DNA of 7,943 nt from Flavobacteriales bacterium. GTDB taxonomy: Bacteria > Bacteroidota > Bacteroidia > Flavobacteriales_D > Crocinitomicaceae. Made by a program: the position numbers and the translations under genes. Shown here one piece after another: positions 1 through 4,887 of the stretch. Each line of letters opens with the position of its first letter. The first letter of the stretch is position 1. The stretch lies in the NCBI GenBank assembly GCA_947461185.1, contig CANHJY010000078.1:1-7943 (forward strand), in the 5' to 3' direction. Under the pieces are notes generated by a model. The model was given only the letters and a program-made list of their open reading frames with translations, had not been told where the DNA came from and did not search any database.

Positions 1-153
1 AATTGTTGGATTTACGCGCTTACAATAATTTTCTTCTTTACCATCAGGGTAAATTTTAATAATAGCAATCTCTACAATTCGGTCTGATGTGATATTCGTT
101 CCTGTGGTTTCTAAATCGAATAAAGCCAACGGTCTTGACAATTGAAGTTTCAT
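1..153 (-). CDS. DEDD-family 3'-5' exonuclease (DnaQ-like), N-terminal fragment
   Basis: This reading frame starts at an ATG (CAT at 151-153) and stays open for 51 codons to the window edge, so only the N-terminus is present. The translation begins MKLQLSRPLALFDLETTG and continues with an ITSDRIVEIAIIK stretch. FDLETTG is the Exo I motif of the DnaQ/RNase T superfamily, in which the Asp and Glu (D13 and E15 here) bind the two catalytic metal ions, and the RIVEIA strand that follows is typical of the fold. Family members remove nucleotides from DNA or RNA 3' ends, as DNA polymerase III epsilon-type proofreaders or as free-standing exonucleases. The Exo II and III motifs lie outside the window, so the subtype cannot be decided. 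The gene follows the OmpA-like array in the same direction but is separated from it by 139 nt with a strong terminator, so it probably has its own promoter. Confidence 0.85.
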   Translation of the reverse strand, partial: MKLQLSRPLALFDLETTGTNITSDRIVEIAIIKIYPDGKEENYCKRVNPTI

Positions 154-244
154 AATTAATCTTTGGGTAAATTTAAGAAACAATAGATAGCTTTCAAAGT
201 GAAATCAAACAAGTAATTTATTTAATCTTCCCATTGTATAAAAC

Positions 245-275
245 AAAAATGGCTATCATGTGATAGCCATTTTTT
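245..275 (-). terminator. Intrinsic terminator closing the three-gene array
   Basis: A perfect inverted repeat pairs AAAAATGGCTATCA (245-258) with its complement at 261-274, leaving 2 nt between the arms; in practice the innermost pair would open to give a 4-nt loop. The core ATGGCTATCA/TGATAGCCAT is flanked by A and T runs, so read on the minus strand the stem ends in a T run that continues into further Ts (TTTTTGTTTTA). It begins 18 nt after the TAG stop (293-295) of the last array gene, the expected position for Rho-independent termination. The T run on the plus strand means it could also act in that direction, but no plus-strand gene is seen here. Confidence 0.85.
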
Positions 276-292
276 ATAATCGATTTTTATTT

Positions 293-2416
293 CTATTCGG
301 TTTTAAGTGTCACATATTGGAACGGTTCGTATTTTTCTTTGTTTCTGTAATCATTTTCATAATCCGGTCCATCTACCACTGCTGAAACAATTGTTACTAC
401 AATTTTACCTCTTGTCAATTCGTTGCTTTCAAAATATTCCATAAGGTCATATTTCATATTCTCAGCTCTTAATTGGGAAAGTTTCTCATTCGTTTCATAA
501 GTAGTTGTTGGCACTTTAGAAGCCGATGTGTAAATGTTAATAGTCATTTTCTCACGTCCTTTTTTGAACTGCTTATCGATATCTTTTACGAAATCCTTCA
601 ATTTACCCTTATTGGTAAATAATTTATTTTTGTTGTATTCAAAAATATGTTTGAACTGAATGTTTTCGAATGTAGATACTTCAACTTCTGCAATTTCGAT
701 AACGTCAACCTCTTTAGGGAATACAAGTTGTCTCTTTTTAACATCAAGTAAAAGGTCTCTAACAATTTCTTGGTAGTTTAAATTACATTCAGTTTTAAAG
801 GATTCAGCATGCATTTCTTTATTATCAGAAGCATTAAAGTACACTATTTTATAGTTTTTGCAAGGTTGTAAACTTGTCATGAAAAGTCCATCTCGCAATC
901 TAGGATATATAGTTCTGTTTTTATCGTAATCATCGCAATCATCACATGTAATCTTCATGTTAACAACAAAATCTTCAGGTAGGGGAGAACCATCTGTAGT
1001 TTTAATTTCGCCTTTAAAAACTGCAATATTTTTAAGTCCGAGTTTATTATTGAAAATTTCATAAATGTCGGTGTTTCCATATCCGCCCTCACGATTGGAT
1101 GATAAATAGCCACGTGTACCATCAATAGTTGTTGTGTAATAAATTTCGTTACTTGTTGTATTCAAAGGATAACCAAGATTTACAGCGTCACTCCAAGTTC
1201 CATCAGCAGATATATCTGAAACTAAAATGTCATAACCACCAATACTTTTTGGGCCATTGGATGCGAAATATAATTTTTTGTTATCAATTGAAATAAACGG
1301 TGCATCTTCATTATATGCCGTATTGACTTTGGCACCTAGATTTATTGGTTTAGTCCAACTGTTATCATTAGTTTTCGCCATCATGTATATATCGAGTCCA
1401 CCAAAACCACCTGGTCTATCTGATGAGAAAAAGATATAATTACCATCATGAGAAGTCATGCAGTGCGTTTCCCAATATTTTGAGTTGATATTAACGTCTT
1501 CTATTTTTTCAATTTCGTTGAACTTACTCGCAAAAAAGTCAGAATAGTAAATATCACCTGAGCCAGTAGAGTCTTGATACAGGAATATTTTTCTTTCGTC
1601 AGCATTCACAGCAACCGTGGCTTCATTCCTTTTCGGTAAGCAAAAATCTAAAAGTTTTGATTCACTAAAAGTGGAGTCGTTAATGTCAAGGTAAGAAACG
1701 TATATATCTTCGGGATAGTAATTATTTGAAGGATTTCTGAACTTATCACTTTCTCCATTAGACCAAGATCTTTTTGAAGTAAAATAGAGTGAGCTACCAT
1801 CTAAAGATATTACTGGAGCGTACTCAGGGTAGAAAGTGTTTATTGTTGGCCCCATATTTTTTAAATTTCCATATGATGGTTTTGCAATAAATTCTCGTGC
1901 AAGTCCACATTGAACGATATTCATTTGCGCAATGGGTATCAACTCAGATTTGTTATTTGAGTTTGAAATGAACTTATTGTACATTGATATGGCATTGTCA
2001 ATTTGCTCTAGTTGATGATAGCAAGTCGCCAAATGATAAAAGGCGTCTATAGGAGCACTTTTTTCAGAAACCCCATAAGCATCAAAATTTTTATCAGTGT
2101 TTAAAATTGCTTTCTCTAGGAAAGGGAGTGCTCCTTTGGCGTCACTATCAATTTTTAACCTCACAAAACCCTTCCGGTAGTTATAGTTTGCACTTTCAGG
2201 TTTTATTGAGAGCAATTTATCTGCAATTTTCTCTGCTGAATAGAATAACTCTTCTTGCATCATTCTAGAGTTTTCAGAAATCAGAAGTTGTTCAGACCCA
2301 TTTTCCAAAAGGTCTTTTAACGGATCGTCTAATTTTTGAGACAAACTATTTAATGGGATAAGACCGAATAATGCAAGGTAAAATCCGAACAAAAGCAATT
2401 TATTTTTTGCAACCAT
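293..2416 (-). CDS. Paralogue A: secreted TPR / PD40 beta-propeller protein with divergent OmpA-like C-terminus
   Basis: This 707-residue protein is the last of three tandem paralogues. Residues 1-26 are a signal peptide (KNK, hydrophobic core, SLS before Q27) with no lipobox, so a soluble periplasmic or surface protein is expected. Residues about 50-155 form TPR helices, including a YNYRKGF block and ALPFLEKAI. Residues about 183-455 form a PD40 beta-propeller with five recognisable blades, the clearest being SSDRPGGFGGLDIY at 331-344. Residues about 467-560 form a carboxypeptidase-regulatory-like beta domain (FKGEIKTTDGSPLP) with four cysteines (C491, C494, C519, C544). The second beta domain seen in B is missing. 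Residues about 585-707 resemble an OmpA C-terminal domain (FEYNKNKLF, then NEKLSQLRAENMKYDLMEYF), but the HTD and NRR signatures are gone, so peptidoglycan binding is doubtful. It starts 91 nt after B at an ATG directly before the signal peptide. A scaffold role is inferred; the ligand is unknown. Confidence 0.93.
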   Translation of the reverse strand: MVAKNKLLLFGFYLALFGLIPLNSLSQKLDDPLKDLLENGSEQLLISENSRMMQEELFYSAEKIADKLLSIKPESANYNYRKGFVRLKIDSDAKGALPFLEKAILNTDKNFDAYGVSEKSAPIDAFYHLATCYHQLEQIDNAISMYNKFISNSNNKSELIPIAQMNIVQCGLAREFIAKPSYGNLKNMGPTINTFYPEYAPVISLDGSSLYFTSKRSWSNGESDKFRNPSNNYYPEDIYVSYLDINDSTFSESKLLDFCLPKRNEATVAVNADERKIFLYQDSTGSGDIYYSDFFASKFNEIEKIEDVNINSKYWETHCMTSHDGNYIFFSSDRPGGFGGLDIYMMAKTNDNSWTKPINLGAKVNTAYNEDAPFISIDNKKLYFASNGPKSIGGYDILVSDISADGTWSDAVNLGYPLNTTSNEIYYTTTIDGTRGYLSSNREGGYGNTDIYEIFNNKLGLKNIAVFKGEIKTTDGSPLPEDFVVNMKITCDDCDDYDKNRTIYPRLRDGLFMTSLQPCKNYKIVYFNASDNKEMHAESFKTECNLNYQEIVRDLLLDVKKRQLVFPKEVDVIEIAEVEVSTFENIQFKHIFEYNKNKLFTNKGKLKDFVKDIDKQFKKGREKMTINIYTSASKVPTTTYETNEKLSQLRAENMKYDLMEYFESNELTRGKIVVTIVSAVVDGPDYENDYRNKEKYEPFQYVTLKTE

Positions 2417-2432
2417 ATAAAAAAGATGTTAA
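2417..2432 (-). promoter_or_regulatory. Conserved leader before paralogue A
   Basis: Read on the coding strand, TTAACATCTTTTT ends 3 nt before the ATG of paralogue A. The same 13 nt occur at the same distance before paralogue B and nowhere near the start of C. The block could be a translation-enhancing leader or other regulatory site, or simply a remnant of the duplication that produced A and B. It is not a Shine-Dalgarno sequence. The rest of the 91-nt gap shows no convincing terminator and only an isolated promoter-like TAATTTTG (2474-2481). Confidence 0.4.
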
Positions 2433-2507
2433 AATCAATTTGCGAATTAACGTAAATTTATCTAAAATGGTTTCAAAATTAACAAGTTAGCATCAAATAA
2501 TTAATTG

Positions 2508-4850
2508 CTACTTCTGAATTACTTTAAATACTGCTCTTCTGTTTGTTTGATTTTGCGCAGCTGTACAAGCGTTATTTATGTCATCACAAGAACAGTTAGC
2601 AATTGGTTGAGATTCACCGTATCCTTTTCCAATTATTCTTTCTGGATTGGTTATTTTGCTTTTAATGTATGCTTCAACTGAACTTGCACGCATATCAGAA
2701 AGGTATTGATTGTAAACATCAGGACCAGAACAATCTGTATGAGCACCATATTCAATGTAAAGGGTTGGATTGTCATTCATTATTTTTACAATCTTGTCTA
2801 ATTCTTTTATTGCGTCTTTACGAAGATTGGATTTATTGAAGTCAAAATAAATTGATTTTACACCAAAAGATTTTGCAAGGTCACTGCCGATATTTAACTG
2901 ATCCAAATTGCACGTCAAGGAAATTACTTCTTCATTTCCTAGTTTTTGATCAACGTTAAAAACTTTAGTTAAATAACCGTTAGCAGTAATGCTAATTTGA
3001 AAACTAATTTTTTCACCGAACTTTTTATTTTTAAGAAAATCCAAATTAAATGCACCATTCAAATCGCTTGTGCTATTCTGAATCACTTCGCCACTAGCGA
3101 GTTTTACAGTTATTAATGCATTTGATATTTCTCTACCACTAATTACGTCAGCTACAATTCCTTTGATGTTATAAAGTAAAATCGGTGTTATTGAAGGTGT
3201 CTTGTCATCTAGGATAACTTCCTTTTCAATCAGCTCTTCATTTAGAGAGCAACTCGTATTAAAGCTGGTCTGATATAATATTTTTTTCGTTGTACTTGAA
3301 TAATAATATAATTCATAGTTTTTACAAGGTTCCAATGATGCGGAAAAAACACCATCGCTTAATTTTGGAAATATTAGAACAGGCGCTGTATTGTTGCAAT
3401 CTGTACACTTGAGTTCCATATTTACTGCGAAGTCTTTTGGTAAGGCACCACCATTTAAATTTCGTATTTTTCCCAAAAGATTAAAACTTGAGGTTTTTCC
3501 AAAGTTTTCGTCCTCAATTTCATAAATGTCACTTCCGCCGAAACCATTAGGTCGAGAAGAAGTAATAAACGCTCTTTTCTCGTCAATGGTACAACTAAAA
3601 TAAATATCATCAGTTGTAGAATTCAAAGGGTATCCTGCATTTTTAGAGAGCGTCCAAGTGCCATCTGAGTTCTTCAATGATGAAAAAATATCGTATCCAC
3701 CAATACTTGAAGGACCGTTGGAAGCAAAATATAGGGTTTTTCCATTAGCTGTAAGGAACGGAGCATCTTCATCAAAAGCAGAGTTTATATTGGAACCCAT
3801 GTTTGTAGGTTCTGACCAAACACCGTTAATTTTGTTCAGAATGTATAAATCTAAACCTCCTAATCCTCCAGGTCTATCTGAAGCAAAAATTATGGTATTT
3901 CCATCAACAGAAGTAACTAAGTGCGTTTCCCAGTATTCTGAATTTATTTTAGGTTGGTCAAATACTGCTATTTGATCAAAGCTTTGACCATATAAATCAG
4001 CAAAATAAATATCTCCAAAACCTGTTGAATCTTGATATAAATAAATGTATCGATCATTAAAACTCACGCCAATCGATGCTTCACTTCTTTGTGGTTCACA
4101 AAATCTTAATCTTTCCGCTGTCAGCCTGTTTAGATTGTTATCAGAATTACTCACATAAACATCTTCTGGTAATTGACCTTTACGAATATCTCTAAAGTTT
4201 TCCGTCTCATTGTTCGCCCATGGTCTTTTAGACGTGAAGTAAATTGACGAGCCATCAAGTGAAACTAAGCTACTGTACTCTGAATAAGCGGTATTTACTG
4301 CAGCTCCTAGATTTTTAAGATTAACTTTTTTTGGTGCATTTATTTCATTTTTTGCATTCAGGCATTGCATTAATCCTAACTGAGCTTTTGTAATTAATTC
4401 TGATTTAGAATTGGAGTTGTCTAAAAAGAGTTTGTATTGCTCTTCTGCTTTATCAAGTTGACCGTCCATGTGATAACATTTTCCAAGGTGATAATATGCA
4501 TCTGTCGGAGCGAAATCTTCATTTGTGCTAAATGCGTCAAAAACTTTTTTTGTTTTGGTAATACTTTTTTCGAGGTATGGAAGAGCCGATTTGTAGTCAT
4601 TTTGCATCTCCAAAAGAAGGAAACCTTTTCGGTAATTATAATTTGGATTTTCAGGTTGAAATTCAATTAATTTATTCATGACCAATTCTGCTTGGTAATG
4701 AAAACCTTCATACATCAATCGTGAATTTTCTTTAAGAAGTTGATTTTCATCGCCAGTCGAGATTATTTTTTTTATCTGTTCGTTGGAAAGTTGTGCGTTT
4801 AGATTGGAAATAAAAAATAAACTTAAGAGAAAAGGGAAAGAAAATTTCAT
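2508..4850 (-). CDS. Paralogue B: TPR / PD40 beta-propeller / OmpA-domain periplasmic protein (PorE-like architecture)
   Basis: This 780-residue protein has the most complete architecture of the three. Residues 1-19 are a signal peptide (LNA before Q20). TPR helices span about 40-148, with YNYRKGF and ALPYLEKSI. A PD40 propeller spans about 178-445 with five visible blades, e.g. SDRPGGLGGLDLY at 324-336. A first beta domain at about 456-548 carries C482, C485, C509 and C534. A second, clearer carboxypeptidase-regulatory-like domain spans about 561-648 (IKGIVADVISGREISNALITV, with GAFNLDF further on). The OmpA C-terminal domain spans 665-778: IYFDFN at 667-672, HTD at 704-706, R721 in the LSDMRA helix, and NRR at 770-772. 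D706 and R721 match the residues that contact diaminopimelate in studied OmpA domains. PorE of Porphyromonas has the same domain order and links the type IX secretion apparatus to peptidoglycan, but it is a lipoprotein. Peptidoglycan binding is well supported; a secretion link is only an analogy. The gene lies 37 nt after C and is probably co-transcribed. Confidence 0.95.
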   Translation of the reverse strand: MKFSFPFLLSLFFISNLNAQLSNEQIKKIISTGDENQLLKENSRLMYEGFHYQAELVMNKLIEFQPENPNYNYRKGFLLLEMQNDYKSALPYLEKSITKTKKVFDAFSTNEDFAPTDAYYHLGKCYHMDGQLDKAEEQYKLFLDNSNSKSELITKAQLGLMQCLNAKNEINAPKKVNLKNLGAAVNTAYSEYSSLVSLDGSSIYFTSKRPWANNETENFRDIRKGQLPEDVYVSNSDNNLNRLTAERLRFCEPQRSEASIGVSFNDRYIYLYQDSTGFGDIYFADLYGQSFDQIAVFDQPKINSEYWETHLVTSVDGNTIIFASDRPGGLGGLDLYILNKINGVWSEPTNMGSNINSAFDEDAPFLTANGKTLYFASNGPSSIGGYDIFSSLKNSDGTWTLSKNAGYPLNSTTDDIYFSCTIDEKRAFITSSRPNGFGGSDIYEIEDENFGKTSSFNLLGKIRNLNGGALPKDFAVNMELKCTDCNNTAPVLIFPKLSDGVFSASLEPCKNYELYYYSSTTKKILYQTSFNTSCSLNEELIEKEVILDDKTPSITPILLYNIKGIVADVISGREISNALITVKLASGEVIQNSTSDLNGAFNLDFLKNKKFGEKISFQISITANGYLTKVFNVDQKLGNEEVISLTCNLDQLNIGSDLAKSFGVKSIYFDFNKSNLRKDAIKELDKIVKIMNDNPTLYIEYGAHTDCSGPDVYNQYLSDMRASSVEAYIKSKITNPERIIGKGYGESQPIANCSCDDINNACTAAQNQTNRRAVFKVIQK

Positions 4851-4866
4851 TATAAAAAGATGTTAA
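4851..4866 (-). promoter_or_regulatory. Conserved leader before paralogue B
   Basis: On the coding strand the block TTAACATCTTTTT, followed by ATA, lies immediately before the ATG of paralogue B. Thirteen bases are identical, in sequence and in distance to the start codon, to the leader of paralogue A. It occupies nearly half of the 37-nt gap after paralogue C, so an independent promoter here would have to lie partly inside the end of C. Function is inferred only from conservation. Confidence 0.4.
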
Positions 4867-4887
4867 TTAATAGCACCACAAATTTAG

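Noticed and set aside
154..244. Promoter for the exonuclease gene in the gap after the terminator
   Set aside because: A promoter is expected here, but no pair of elements fits the Bacteroidota consensus well; TATTGTTT departs at two positions, so no site is called.
2474..2481. TAATTTTG on the coding strand in the gap before paralogue A, matching the Bacteroidota -7 consensus TAnnTTTG
   Set aside because: No TTTG or TTG element lies at the expected 19-21 nt upstream; the nearest TTTG is only 12 nt away. In such AT-rich sequence a lone match is weak, so it is not called as a promoter.
2488..2510. Imperfect inverted repeat TAGCA...TGCTA just after the stop of paralogue B
   Set aside because: Only five AT-rich pairs, a long loop and no following T run; too weak for a terminator, so read-through from B to A is assumed.
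3658..3975. Plus-strand open frame of about 105 codons inside paralogue B, with similar ones at 1257-1439, 6005-6205, 6081-6386 and 7540-7872
   Set aside because: All lie opposite well-supported coding regions and show no recognisable domain; some mirror the repeated propeller sequence, which is why they recur at equivalent places in the paralogues.
4421..4666. Minus-strand frame inside the TPR-coding part of paralogue B, and an overlapping plus-strand frame at 4437-4670
   Set aside because: Alternative-frame readings of a strongly supported gene, with low-complexity translation and no domain.
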